64,000 bases of DNA. Origin: an uncultured Methanobrevibacter sp. Lineage in GTDB: Archaea > Methanobacteriota > Methanobacteria > Methanobacteriales > Methanobacteriaceae. Each line of letters begins with the position of its first letter. Position 1 is the first letter of the stretch. Where the stretch lies: contig NZ_CALDKF010000114.1 of the NCBI RefSeq assembly GCF_937898925.1, forward strand, positions 1 through 64,000, written 5' to 3'. The translations under genes were made by a program, and so were the position numbers. Below are positions 27,712-36,302 of this stretch, in pieces. The notes beneath the pieces were generated by a model that worked only from the letters and a program-made list of their open reading frames with translations, was not told where the DNA came from and made no database searches.

Positions 27712-28218
27712 ATGATTTCTAAAGTTTTTAATGTTTTTAAGGCAATTAAAAGGAAATATTACACCTTTAGAGTAAAAAGGGTATCAGCATCATGTGGAAA
27801 TGATTTAACTGTTAATGCCTATTCCTATATCACTCCTAAAACAAGTCTTGGAAACAATGTGAATTTCAATGGCATGAAGATTCAAGGAACAGCCAATGTA
27901 ATCATTGGTGATAATTTTCACAGTGGCATAGAATGCATGGTCATTACAGATAGCCACAATTACGAGGGCGAGGCTATTCCTTATGATGAAACTGTCATTT
28001 CTAAGGATGTTGTCATTGAGGATAATGTATGGTTAGGAAATCGTGTAATTGTTCTTCCTGGTGTAACAATTGGTGAAGGTGCCATCATTCAAGCAGGAAG
28101 CGTTGTAGTTAATGATATTCCTAAATATGCTATTGCGGGTGGTCATCCTGCAAAAGTCTTTTCTTCAAGGGATAAAGATCATTATGAAATGTTAAAAAAA
28201 GAAGGAAAGTTTCATTAA
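27712..28218 (+). CDS. Left-handed beta-helix acyltransferase
   Basis: A 168-residue hexapeptide-repeat protein related to maltose/galactoside O-acetyltransferases. The repeats run from about 40 to 150 (GNNVNFNGMKIQGTANVIIGDNF, VVIEDNVWLGNRVIVLPGVTIGEGAIIQAGSVV), and the catalytic His is likely in ITDSHNYEGE. It would use acetyl-CoA to modify a sugar hydroxyl or amine on a glycan. The basic N-terminus (KAIKRKYYTFRVKRV) could sit at the membrane. It converges on the nonulosonic acid operon. Possible roles include acetylation of that sugar. Confidence 0.85.
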   Translation: MISKVFNVFKAIKRKYYTFRVKRVSASCGNDLTVNAYSYITPKTSLGNNVNFNGMKIQGTANVIIGDNFHSGIECMVITDSHNYEGEAIPYDETVISKDVVIEDNVWLGNRVIVLPGVTIGEGAIIQAGSVVVNDIPKYAIAGGHPAKVFSSRDKDHYEMLKKEGKFH

Positions 28219-28311
28219 ATCATCTTATTTTTCAATGTGCATTTTCACATATTCACAACAACTATTTTTCACAAAAAAATTTCATTCATTTTAATTAATT
28301 TTAGCTTCAAT

Positions 28312-29754
28312 TTAATGAAGCAAATCTTTAAAGATACCAATTTCTTTCATTGTCACTGCCTTTAAAATAAAGATGATTGCAAAGTATATGATTACGCCGG
28401 CGACAATGGATATCAAGACATTAATAATTCCAATTGGATGCATCATATAAACTGCAATTCCCATAATTGCCGCTGCAATGACTATTTTTAAAAGCTCTTT
28501 TATGTTGAATGGCAGTCTCATGGTTTTCTTGCTTGCAATAGCTGTAACTGCAAATGCCAATATGTAGCAGATAAGTGTTGCAATAGCTGCTCCTAAGATG
28601 TTTAGGTAAGGAACAAGCAATAAGTTCAAGACTATATTTGAAATAGCCACAACAATCCATAACTTTCCAAGGATCATGGTATTCTTTTCCAATATTAGAA
28701 TGTTATTTGTAATTCCATACATTCCCATGAATATTGCTCCAAGACAAACGAAAGGAGTTACCATATAACCTCCAAGTGCAATTTCAGGAGTTGTGATTAT
28801 ATAAAGCAAGGGTTTTGAAAGAACACTCATTCCAACTGCTGCGGGAATGGTCAAGAGGAGATAGTATTTCATTGAATAGCTTAGATACTTGTCCACTTCA
28901 GCTATGTCTCCCTTTTCATAGTGTTCAGGCAATACTGCGGGAAGGAGAACTGCAAATGGAGAGAGGAACATCAATAGTATGCTTCCCAATGCATATCCAG
29001 GTGAGTAGCATCCAACTGCTACTGATCCGATAAGGATTCCGATGACATACTTGTCACTTGAATCGACAACCCAACTGGACACATTGCTTGGAATGGTTGG
29101 AAGTGCAAAAGCAAGCTGTTCCTTTAGGTTAGACCATTTTCCAATTCCTATTCCAAGATACTTTACAATTAGAAATGCCATCATGATGAACACTGCAACA
29201 TAACCTGTCAAAAGACCAAGCACCACAGTTTCAATATTGTATCCTGCATAAGTGAGGTAAATGCTTACAAAGACCCCAATATAACTTTGAAGAACAAGGA
29301 ATAATGAGTATCTTTTCATTTGCTGGAAAGTTCTAAAGAAGCTTATTAGCATAAGGTTCATGCATGCGAAGAATGAGATTGCAGTAGTTATGTACAACAC
29401 TTGCATGCTTCCATTGAATAATGCATTGGCAATTGCATTTCCAAAGATTAGGAACAATGAACATATTATCAATGTTGATATGAATGTTAAGCTAATCATT
29501 GGATAGAATGAATCCTTGATTGTTTCCTTATCCTTTTCAGCAGACAGGAACCTTACCATTGTGTATGGAAGACCAAGATTTGCAATGTTCGGAACAAGTG
29601 CGATTGTAGTGTTTACCTGTGCCCACATACCGTATTCTGCGGTTGTGAATGACTTTGTAATGATTGGAATAAAGATTAGGCTACTGAGAGAGATTAGGAT
29701 GTTTGTGAGTCCCACCAAACCTATTCTTTGTATAAATCGCACATATTCGCTCAT
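28312..29754 (-). CDS. Polysaccharide flippase (MOP superfamily, Wzx-like)
   Basis: A 480-residue protein with about fourteen membrane helices in the polysaccharide-transport pattern: GLTNILISLSSLIFIPIITK at the start, then AEYGMWAQVNT, a central PTIPSNVSSWVVDSSDKYVIG typical of Wzx transporters, and a C-terminal half like the N-terminal half. It would flip a lipid-linked oligosaccharide to the outside. It is the last gene of the operon, and its ATG immediately follows the stop codon of the transferase gene, which suggests translational coupling. Confidence 0.88.
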   Translation of the reverse strand: MSEYVRFIQRIGLVGLTNILISLSSLIFIPIITKSFTTAEYGMWAQVNTTIALVPNIANLGLPYTMVRFLSAEKDKETIKDSFYPMISLTFISTLIICSLFLIFGNAIANALFNGSMQVLYITTAISFFACMNLMLISFFRTFQQMKRYSLFLVLQSYIGVFVSIYLTYAGYNIETVVLGLLTGYVAVFIMMAFLIVKYLGIGIGKWSNLKEQLAFALPTIPSNVSSWVVDSSDKYVIGILIGSVAVGCYSPGYALGSILLMFLSPFAVLLPAVLPEHYEKGDIAEVDKYLSYSMKYYLLLTIPAAVGMSVLSKPLLYIITTPEIALGGYMVTPFVCLGAIFMGMYGITNNILILEKNTMILGKLWIVVAISNIVLNLLLVPYLNILGAAIATLICYILAFAVTAIASKKTMRLPFNIKELLKIVIAAAIMGIAVYMMHPIGIINVLISIVAGVIIYFAIIFILKAVTMKEIGIFKDLLH

Positions 29755-31269
29755 TTAATCACTTAAAATCTTTTTAAAAATAGTTTCATCAAAGTTCTTG
29801 AAGAAATAATCCTTATCATATTCTTGAATTGATATGTTTTCATTGTTTATGTAATTAATTAGTTCTTCACTGCTATTAACCTTTTTTACAATATCCCTAT
29901 CGATTAGGTCATCTAAATATTCCACTCCTGGAACATCAATTATGAAAGTTTTGCAATTGAATGCAAGCCCTTCATAGATTGCAGTTGAAAAGGCGCCTAT
30001 TTGGTAGTGACTTTTTGCAAAGAGTTCGTATAATGGAGGTTCGCTTTTATCGATTACAGTAAAGTAATTGAATTCGTTAACTGCTTTTGTTAGATAATTG
30101 TAATTTTCCTTCCAAGTTCCATATTCTCCAGGATGTAATTTGTAAATAAATTTGAAATTTTGAGAATCATTGTTTTCATTAATGCTTAAAGCTGTTTCAT
30201 ATGCTAATTCAGATAAGTATTTTCCAATGACTCCTTGTGAAATAAATAATATTTGCTTATCCTCGGTTTTTTGATTATTTTCCTCTTCAGAATTTTTATC
30301 TTCAGCTATTTCCATATATGTTTTTGAGTTTTCCTCAAAGTATGGGAATCCCATTGAAATGATGTTTTCACTATCTATAGGGAATGGACAAGCATTTTTC
30401 CAATAGTCTCCAAAACTTAGTATCTTATCTGGGAAGTATTCAATCTCCTTGATTTCACCATTGAATTTCCTTGTATTTTCAGGATAGCTGTATCCTAAAT
30501 GGTATGGGCTGATGGTTCCATGCTGCAATTCGATTATTTCTATGTTCATTTTTTTACAAGCTGCAACAAGTGCCTTATTCTCATAAGCCACTACAAGAAA
30601 TACGACTTTCGGATTTTTCCTTTGAAGAAGTTCAATATACTTTTTATAGTCATATTGGAAATTTAGGATATGATCTTCCATGATTCTAAATAAGTCAATT
30701 TCAATTTTAAAAGCGGTTTCAATCTCTTCTTTTACAGTATTGATTAATTGCTTTTCATCTTCTGTAAAAGGCAATTTGCCCCTATTTCTTGTTTTATGAA
30801 TAAATGAACCTAAAAGGATTCTGTCGTTGAATTTGACATTATTTTCCTTAATATTGCTTTTGTTTCTAAAATGTTGATTTAAATAAGGGGATTCGATGGT
30901 TTCAAAGCTTTTCCCATATTGATTAAGAGTGTCTTTTAAAAAATAGCTATAGATATCTTGGTATTCATCTTCAAATATGACTTTTCTTGGATGGTCGAAT
31001 ATCAGAACCTCCACATTTTCCTTTCCGCTTAAAGGGTTTGATAAAATGCTGTTTTTGAGAAAAGGTAAGAATGAGTTTATCTTATCGAATAAGGAAAGAC
31101 TTGACTGTTGGGCAGATTCAAAAACATTTGTCTTTCTTGTTATTTCATAATATAAATACATTCTAATCAATTGCCAAGGGTAGCAATCTTGAATCTCCTT
31201 ATGATTCAATTCATATTTCTCTTCAAGATTCCAAATCTTTTGACAAATTTCTTTCACTGTAAAAGTCAT
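29755..31269 (-). CDS. Predicted GT-B fold glycosyltransferase of the nonulosonic acid operon
   Basis: 504 residues, no membrane segments. The C-terminal half has LQHGTISPYHLGYSYPE, SFGDYWKN, LFISQGVIGKYLSEL, IYKLHPGEYGTWK and STAIYEGLAFNCKTFIID, similar in style to capsule-type transferases (sialyl- and CDP-glycerol-transferase-like) that bind CMP- or CDP-activated donors. I do not recognise a precise family. The context, between NeuB and a flippase, makes transfer of the CMP-activated nonulosonic acid its most likely job. It begins 39 nt after neuB, with AAAAGGAAA before ATG. Confidence 0.62.
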   Translation of the reverse strand: MTFTVKEICQKIWNLEEKYELNHKEIQDCYPWQLIRMYLYYEITRKTNVFESAQQSSLSLFDKINSFLPFLKNSILSNPLSGKENVEVLIFDHPRKVIFEDEYQDIYSYFLKDTLNQYGKSFETIESPYLNQHFRNKSNIKENNVKFNDRILLGSFIHKTRNRGKLPFTEDEKQLINTVKEEIETAFKIEIDLFRIMEDHILNFQYDYKKYIELLQRKNPKVVFLVVAYENKALVAACKKMNIEIIELQHGTISPYHLGYSYPENTRKFNGEIKEIEYFPDKILSFGDYWKNACPFPIDSENIISMGFPYFEENSKTYMEIAEDKNSEEENNQKTEDKQILFISQGVIGKYLSELAYETALSINENNDSQNFKFIYKLHPGEYGTWKENYNYLTKAVNEFNYFTVIDKSEPPLYELFAKSHYQIGAFSTAIYEGLAFNCKTFIIDVPGVEYLDDLIDRDIVKKVNSSEELINYINNENISIQEYDKDYFFKNFDETIFKKILSD

Positions 31270-31308
31270 ATTTTTTCCTTTTAAGTTTTATTTTCATGAA
31301 ATAATTAT

Positions 31309-32379
31309 CTATTCTAAATATTCATATTTAATCAATTCATCTTCAGCAATGTCAATTTTTGCCTTTTTGCCGATGACATTTTCTATTTCACTTGGTGAAA
31401 TGCCTGTTCCAGGCCTTTTGTATGTGAGCATATCCTCTGAAATTACAGTTCCCTCTTTAATTTCCTCTTTTGTAATTATGGAACGTCTTGCCTGTTTTCT
31501 TGATTCGCTTTCACAAGGGAGAGGAACCTTATCATATTGTCCATTGATTGTTTTGATAAGCTCTATGTTCTTATTGAATTTTCTAATGTCCTCTGGGTCC
31601 ATTCCATGATAGTGGTCATTTCCCTGCAAGGTTTTATCCAATGTATAATGCTTTTCAAGGATTGTTGCTCCGTAAAGATAAGCTGTTGTTAAAATAAGCA
31701 TATTTTCATCAGGCTTTGTATGATCAGAGTAACCGATTTCATAGTTAGGGTACAAATCCTTAAGGTTTTTAATCATAAGTAAGTTTGCATCGCTGTTGTG
31801 TGTGGGATATGAAAGGACACAATGCATAATTCCTATTCCTGCTTCCCCTTTTGTGTATTTTTCATTTGCTTTTTCAATTGTGTCTATTGCCAATTTAATC
31901 TCATCAAGATTGGAAGCTCCAGTTGAAATGATTATGTCTTTTCCCTTCTCAGCTATTTTTCTAATGAAAGGAATGTTTGTAAGGTCTGATGAGGATATCT
32001 TATAGACATCCATGAATTCATCCAAGTAATCAATTGAATCAAAGTCAAAAGGTGTTGATAAAAACATTATTCCAATCTCATTGCAGTAATCAGCTATTTC
32101 TCTGTATTCCTCTTCTCCAAATGAATCGAATTTCTTAAACAATTCGTATTGTGAAGTTGTAGGCTCTTCATTTGTATCCCAATATGCCGGGGAGTTCTTG
32201 GAAGCTATTGTATTCGCTTTATATGATTGGAATTTAACTGCATTGCAACCTGCATCCTTTGCTTCTTTCACCATTAGTTTAGCTGCATCCATATTGCTTA
32301 TATTTTCCTTTTTTGCAATATCATAGTAATTTACACCAATTTCAGCTATTAAAAATGGCTTTTCATTAAATATGCTCAT
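31309..32379 (-). CDS. neuB: Nonulosonic acid synthase, NeuB family
   Basis: A 356-residue enzyme: a TIM barrel at 1-280 (FLIAEIGVNY, CNAVKFQSYKA, MFLSTPFDFDSIDYL, KISSSDLTNIPFI, ISTGAS, GYSDHT, ILEKHYTLD) and a C-terminal SAF antifreeze-like domain (about 290-356, ESRKQARRSIITKEEIKEG). The family condenses PEP with a hexosamine to give sialic, legionaminic or pseudaminic acid. The exact product cannot be read. The upstream gene supplies CMP activation and the hydrolase step. GGTGAAAAT precedes the ATG and the gap to the upstream gene is 27 nt. Confidence 0.92.
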   Translation of the reverse strand: MSIFNEKPFLIAEIGVNYYDIAKKENISNMDAAKLMVKEAKDAGCNAVKFQSYKANTIASKNSPAYWDTNEEPTTSQYELFKKFDSFGEEEYREIADYCNEIGIMFLSTPFDFDSIDYLDEFMDVYKISSSDLTNIPFIRKIAEKGKDIIISTGASNLDEIKLAIDTIEKANEKYTKGEAGIGIMHCVLSYPTHNSDANLLMIKNLKDLYPNYEIGYSDHTKPDENMLILTTAYLYGATILEKHYTLDKTLQGNDHYHGMDPEDIRKFNKNIELIKTINGQYDKVPLPCESESRKQARRSIITKEEIKEGTVISEDMLTYKRPGTGISPSEIENVIGKKAKIDIAEDELIKYEYLE

Positions 32380-32406
32380 ATTTTCACCTTATCTTATTAT
32401 TTTCAT

Positions 32407-34131
32407 CTATTCCATTTTCATTTCTTCTTTCCATTCTTTGTATGATTGCTTGATTAGTCTTTTAATGTTGTCAAATCCATGCTTTAAGTCTACTTCACTC
32501 ATTCTCTTGTTCATTTCTTGTCTTAATTGGAAGTCTTCAATTGTATTTTCAAATGTTTCCTTTATTTCCTCTTTAGATACTTCACTGCCTAAACCTAAAT
32601 TAATGAATCCATGTTCAACATTACCAAAGATATGGGTCAATTCCCTTTCATTTTGGCAAAGGCAAATGCAAGGAACGCCAAGTGAAGCTATTTCATACAT
32701 TGTTCTTCCTGCTGAAGTGAATATCAAGTCAGCATCGTGCATGTGTTCACTCATGTTTTTTACGTTTTCATAGATTTCGATTCTTTCATTATCCTTGTAT
32801 TTTTCTTGGATTTCCTTCTTGTTTCCATAACCAAGTCCTAAGATAATCTCAATCTTGTTTTTGTAATCGCTTTCCAAGATTGCTTCAAGAACCTTTTCAG
32901 TTAGGTTATTAGGATCTGTTCCTCCAAATGTGAGAAGAACCTTATTGACTTCTTCTTTGATTTCCTTAAATGATTGATAATAAAACTCATCTTTGAGTAT
33001 GTAATACTTATGTCCGGAGTAAAGGTTTTTAAGAGGGATCTTATGCTCATACAATGCATCAAAGACCATATGTGCATATTTCACTCCGCCACCGACATCT
33101 TCAAAATTAACTATGAAGAATCCTTTGTCCCTAAGGGATTTTGTATATTTTGAGTTTGTATTGAGGATGTCATTGATTACAATATCCGGATCATATTCAA
33201 CTATCTTTTGGATTAATTCCTCTTTTGCTTCATCGTCAGCTTCTTTTCCTTTGCCTTTATTGCTGTTGTGAGTTATGTAAGGATAGTTGTTATTGTTGAC
33301 AATTTCAATTCCTAAAGGCTGTGCCTCATCAAGCAAGAACACAACTTCATGATTTACTAATTTGGAAGCTATTGACAAAGCTCTGTAAATATGTCCAGTT
33401 CCTATTTCATGGGAAGCATCAGCTTTAATCAATATTCTCTTTTTCTTTAGGATTCTTTCAGCTACCCACCAGTCTTCGTAATTGTCAATGTCAATGCTTT
33501 CTTGCTTTGAGATTTCAATTAGCCCAATATTATCTCCAAGACGGCTATTTTCAGTTACAAATTCTCTTTTAGTTGCAAATATGCTTCCAGTTTCTTTAAA
33601 TGCTTTTGGTAGGTATTGCCTATTCACTCTTTCCTTGTATAATGGGAAATACCTCTTGTTTTTTTCATCGTATCCCCAACTCAAGTGCCTGTCATCAACA
33701 ACACTGATAATTGTATCATAGAACTCGTTGTCTTCATTTGGATTTAATAATGTTTCAATAGCTAAATCTAAGGTTTTTGTTTTAAGAAGTGGGGAAGTAG
33801 GTTGCACTGTTATTACAACATCATATTTTTCGTTTTCTTTTTTCTCTTTTTGAATTGTAGCATCATGGATTACAGGGTCAAGCGGAATTGAGTCTTCTGC
33901 AAGTTTTCCATCTCTTTTAACTGTTTCAGCACCAAATTTATCTGCAATGAACTTTATTTCATTGTCATCGGTTGTTACAATAATGTCATCAACATACTTT
34001 GATGCCTTTCCCATTTCTATTGTATGTGCTATAAGAGGTTTTCCTCCAAGCAATCTTATGTTTTTTCGTGGAATGCCTTTGGAACCCCCTCTAGCAGGAA
34101 TCACAACTAAAATCTTATTATTCTTATACAT
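32407..34131 (-). CDS. Fusion of CMP-nonulosonic acid cytidylyltransferase and PseG-like UDP-sugar hydrolase
   Basis: 574 residues in two domains. Residues 1-228 are a NeuA/PseF-type cytidylyltransferase (VVIPARGGSKGIPRKNIR, VTTDDNEI, VQPTSPLL, SIDIDNYEDWWVAE). Residues 233-565 begin KKRILIKADASHEIGTGHIYRAL and contain LLTFGGTDPNN and FTSAGRTMYEIASLGVP, the layout of PseG, a GT28-like enzyme removing UDP from an acetamido sugar before the NeuB-type condensation. One protein therefore covers the steps before and after NeuB. It is the first gene of a four-gene operon, with AAAGG before the ATG. PseG similarity favours pseudaminic-type sugar, but legionaminic type cannot be excluded. Confidence 0.86.
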   Translation of the reverse strand: MYKNNKILVVIPARGGSKGIPRKNIRLLGGKPLIAHTIEMGKASKYVDDIIVTTDDNEIKFIADKFGAETVKRDGKLAEDSIPLDPVIHDATIQKEKKENEKYDVVITVQPTSPLLKTKTLDLAIETLLNPNEDNEFYDTIISVVDDRHLSWGYDEKNKRYFPLYKERVNRQYLPKAFKETGSIFATKREFVTENSRLGDNIGLIEISKQESIDIDNYEDWWVAERILKKKRILIKADASHEIGTGHIYRALSIASKLVNHEVVFLLDEAQPLGIEIVNNNNYPYITHNSNKGKGKEADDEAKEELIQKIVEYDPDIVINDILNTNSKYTKSLRDKGFFIVNFEDVGGGVKYAHMVFDALYEHKIPLKNLYSGHKYYILKDEFYYQSFKEIKEEVNKVLLTFGGTDPNNLTEKVLEAILESDYKNKIEIILGLGYGNKKEIQEKYKDNERIEIYENVKNMSEHMHDADLIFTSAGRTMYEIASLGVPCICLCQNERELTHIFGNVEHGFINLGLGSEVSKEEIKETFENTIEDFQLRQEMNKRMSEVDLKHGFDNIKRLIKQSYKEWKEEMKME

Positions 34132-34418
34132 TTTAAAACCTTTAGCTATTGGATTTTTAATCCATTATTTTCATTTATTATTTCAATTATTATTTTGAAA
34201 ATTTAAAAATTTCTTTTTAATTTTGTTTGAATTTTAAAAAATATTATTAATTAAGACAAACTAATAATAGTATATTATTAATTAATATTAAATTTTATTA
34301 ATTATAAATAACTCATATAAACAATTTATACAAACAAATTTAAATATTAAAATTAAACAGATTCCAAAACAAAAATTAGAATTAATCTGATAATTTATTT
34401 AAAGAATAAGGTGTAATA
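34132..34418. other. Divergent intergenic region between the nonulosonic operon and hypD
   Basis: 287 bp of AT-rich DNA. A TATA-like ACAATTTATACAAA at 34321-34334 may drive hypD (leader about 60 nt). The minus-strand promoter of the glycan operon was not resolved. AAGGTG at 34410-34415 precedes the hypD start. Confidence 0.35.
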
Positions 34419-35471
34419 ATGGCTAGTATGAAAGAGATGGCTGATACTTTAATTAAAAGAATAAATGATTTAGCTACTCCTGTTAAAATTATGCATGTTT
34501 GTGGTTCCCATGAACATACCATTATGGAACACGGTATTAGATCTTTGCTTCCTCCTGAAGTGGAGATTGTTGCAGGACCAGGATGTCCTGTATGTGTTGT
34601 TCCTTCAAGAGAAATTGATGAATGTTTACAATTGATAGAAAAAGGGGTTACTGTAACCACTTTTGGTGACATGTTGAGAGTGCCAGGTTCCAATGGTTCC
34701 CTTGCTGAGGCAAAAGCGGAAGGTGCTGATGTCAGGGTTGTTTACGGTATTCCAAATGCTGTGGAAATTGCAGAAAAAGTAGACAATGATGTTGTATTTA
34801 TGTCTGCAGGTTTCGAAACAACTGCTCCTGCAACTGCAGCAGAATTATTGAAAAAACCTCCTGAAAACTTTTCTATCGTTTCATGTCATAGATTGATTCC
34901 ACCAGCTATTGACTTCTTGATCAATTCCGGTGAAACCAATTTAAACGCTTTAATCGAACCTGGACACGTATGTACAATTTTAGGAACTGAACCATTTGAA
35001 AAGTTCTCAACTGAATATGGCATTCCTCAAGCGGTGGCAGGTTTCAATCCATTAGATATCTTAATGTCTGTTTACATGATCTTAAGACAAATTGACAATG
35101 GAACTCCAAGAATCGACAATGAATATAAACGTGCTGTAAGAACTGAAGGAAATGTCATCGGAAAAGAAATGATGGATGAGGTTTTCCATGTGGAAAGCAG
35201 AGAATGGAGAGGTTTTCCAAAAATTCCTAACTCAGTCTTGGAAGTTAATGATGAATTTGCTGAATGGGATGCAAGAAAGAAATATGACATTGAAGTGAAA
35301 GATGTTACTGAAGCTCCTAAAGGATGTATTTGCGGACCTATCTTAAGAGGTATGGCAAAGCCAACTGACTGTAAATTGTTTAGAAAGGCATGTAATCCAA
35401 TGCACCCAATCGGTGCATGTATGGTAAGTAAGGAAGGAACCTGTAACATTGCTCACAGATATAGCAGATAA
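34419..35471 (+). CDS. hypD: Hydrogenase maturation protein HypD
   Basis: A 350-residue iron-sulfur protein that, with HypC, carries the Fe(CN)2CO unit for NiFe hydrogenase maturation. Signatures: IMHVCGSHEHTIMEHGIRSL (Cys 28), VAGPGCPVCVVPSREID (Cys 56 and 59), MSAGFETTAPATA, CHRLIPPA and the C-terminal 4Fe-4S Cys set around CICGPILRGMAKPTDCKLF and GACMVSKEGTC. The length is normal. Hydrogenases are central for a hydrogen-using methanogen. The other hyp genes are not present here. Confidence 0.96.
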   Translation: MASMKEMADTLIKRINDLATPVKIMHVCGSHEHTIMEHGIRSLLPPEVEIVAGPGCPVCVVPSREIDECLQLIEKGVTVTTFGDMLRVPGSNGSLAEAKAEGADVRVVYGIPNAVEIAEKVDNDVVFMSAGFETTAPATAAELLKKPPENFSIVSCHRLIPPAIDFLINSGETNLNALIEPGHVCTILGTEPFEKFSTEYGIPQAVAGFNPLDILMSVYMILRQIDNGTPRIDNEYKRAVRTEGNVIGKEMMDEVFHVESREWRGFPKIPNSVLEVNDEFAEWDARKKYDIEVKDVTEAPKGCICGPILRGMAKPTDCKLFRKACNPMHPIGACMVSKEGTCNIAHRYSR

Positions 35472-35527
35472 TATTAAACAATTTATTTATAGTTCTTTAT
35501 ACAATCACTTTTTAAGGGTTTGAAAAC

Positions 35528-36232
35528 ATGGTAAAAATAGAAGCGATAGCTGTAGATGTTGATGGAACAATTACAGATGGAAGAAGAAGAGTTTGTCATA
35601 GTGCATTGGATGCTCTTCGTAAGGCTGAAGATGCAGGAATTCCAGTAATAATTGCTACTGGAAACATTTCACACTTTGCCTATGCAGTGGCTACACTTGT
35701 TGGAACCACTGGAGGATTGGTTTGTGAAAATGGTGGAGTAATATATCAAGATGGATATAACGACAATAGGGTAATTGTTTTAGGAGACATTTCCAAAGCT
35801 CAAAAGGCTTATGATTTTTTACTTGAAAAGTTTGGTGATGATATTCCATTTAAGATTGTAGAGGATTCCGATGCAAGAGTATCTGAAATCTGTTTCTATA
35901 AGAATATGGATTCAGAGCCACTTAAAGAGCTACTCCAAGACTTTGATGTGATAGTTTATGATAGTGGTTTTGCACTTCACTTGACAGATCCTAAAGTTAA
36001 TAAGGGTACTGGACTTGCTGAATTGGCTAATCTTTTAGGTTATAATATTGAAAATATGATGTGCATTGGAGATAGTGAAAATGACATTGACTTTTTACAT
36101 GCTGCAGGATTTAAGGTTGCAGTGGCTAATGCATGTGATGAGCTAAAGGAGATAGCTGATTACGTTTGTGAGAATAAGTATGGTGATGGAGTGGCAGAAG
36201 CTATTGATAAATTTGTTTTTAACGAGAAATAA
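35528..36232 (+). CDS. Phosphoglycolate phosphatase, archaeal HAD type
   Basis: A 234-residue HAD-superfamily hydrolase with cap type C2, of the family characterised in Thermoplasma. Motif I is AVDVDGTITDG (nucleophile Asp 10, Asp 12), motif II is IIATGN, Lys in KVNKGTGL is motif III, and motif IV is CIGDSENDIDFL. It removes phosphate from 2-phosphoglycolate and related small phosphates. AAGGGTTTG lies before the ATG, and it may be co-transcribed with hypD (56-bp gap). Substrate is inferred from the family. Confidence 0.87.
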   Translation: MVKIEAIAVDVDGTITDGRRRVCHSALDALRKAEDAGIPVIIATGNISHFAYAVATLVGTTGGLVCENGGVIYQDGYNDNRVIVLGDISKAQKAYDFLLEKFGDDIPFKIVEDSDARVSEICFYKNMDSEPLKELLQDFDVIVYDSGFALHLTDPKVNKGTGLAELANLLGYNIENMMCIGDSENDIDFLHAAGFKVAVANACDELKEIADYVCENKYGDGVAEAIDKFVFNEK

Positions 36233-36302
36233 TTAAAATTAGGTTAAATTTCTAATTTATTTAAATTTTTATTTTAATTTATATCATTTATTGTGTGATA
36301 AT

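Noticed and set aside
20123..34131. Horizontally acquired island
   Set aside because: No transposase, integrase, tRNA edge, repeats at the borders or visible shift in base composition marks this envelope block.
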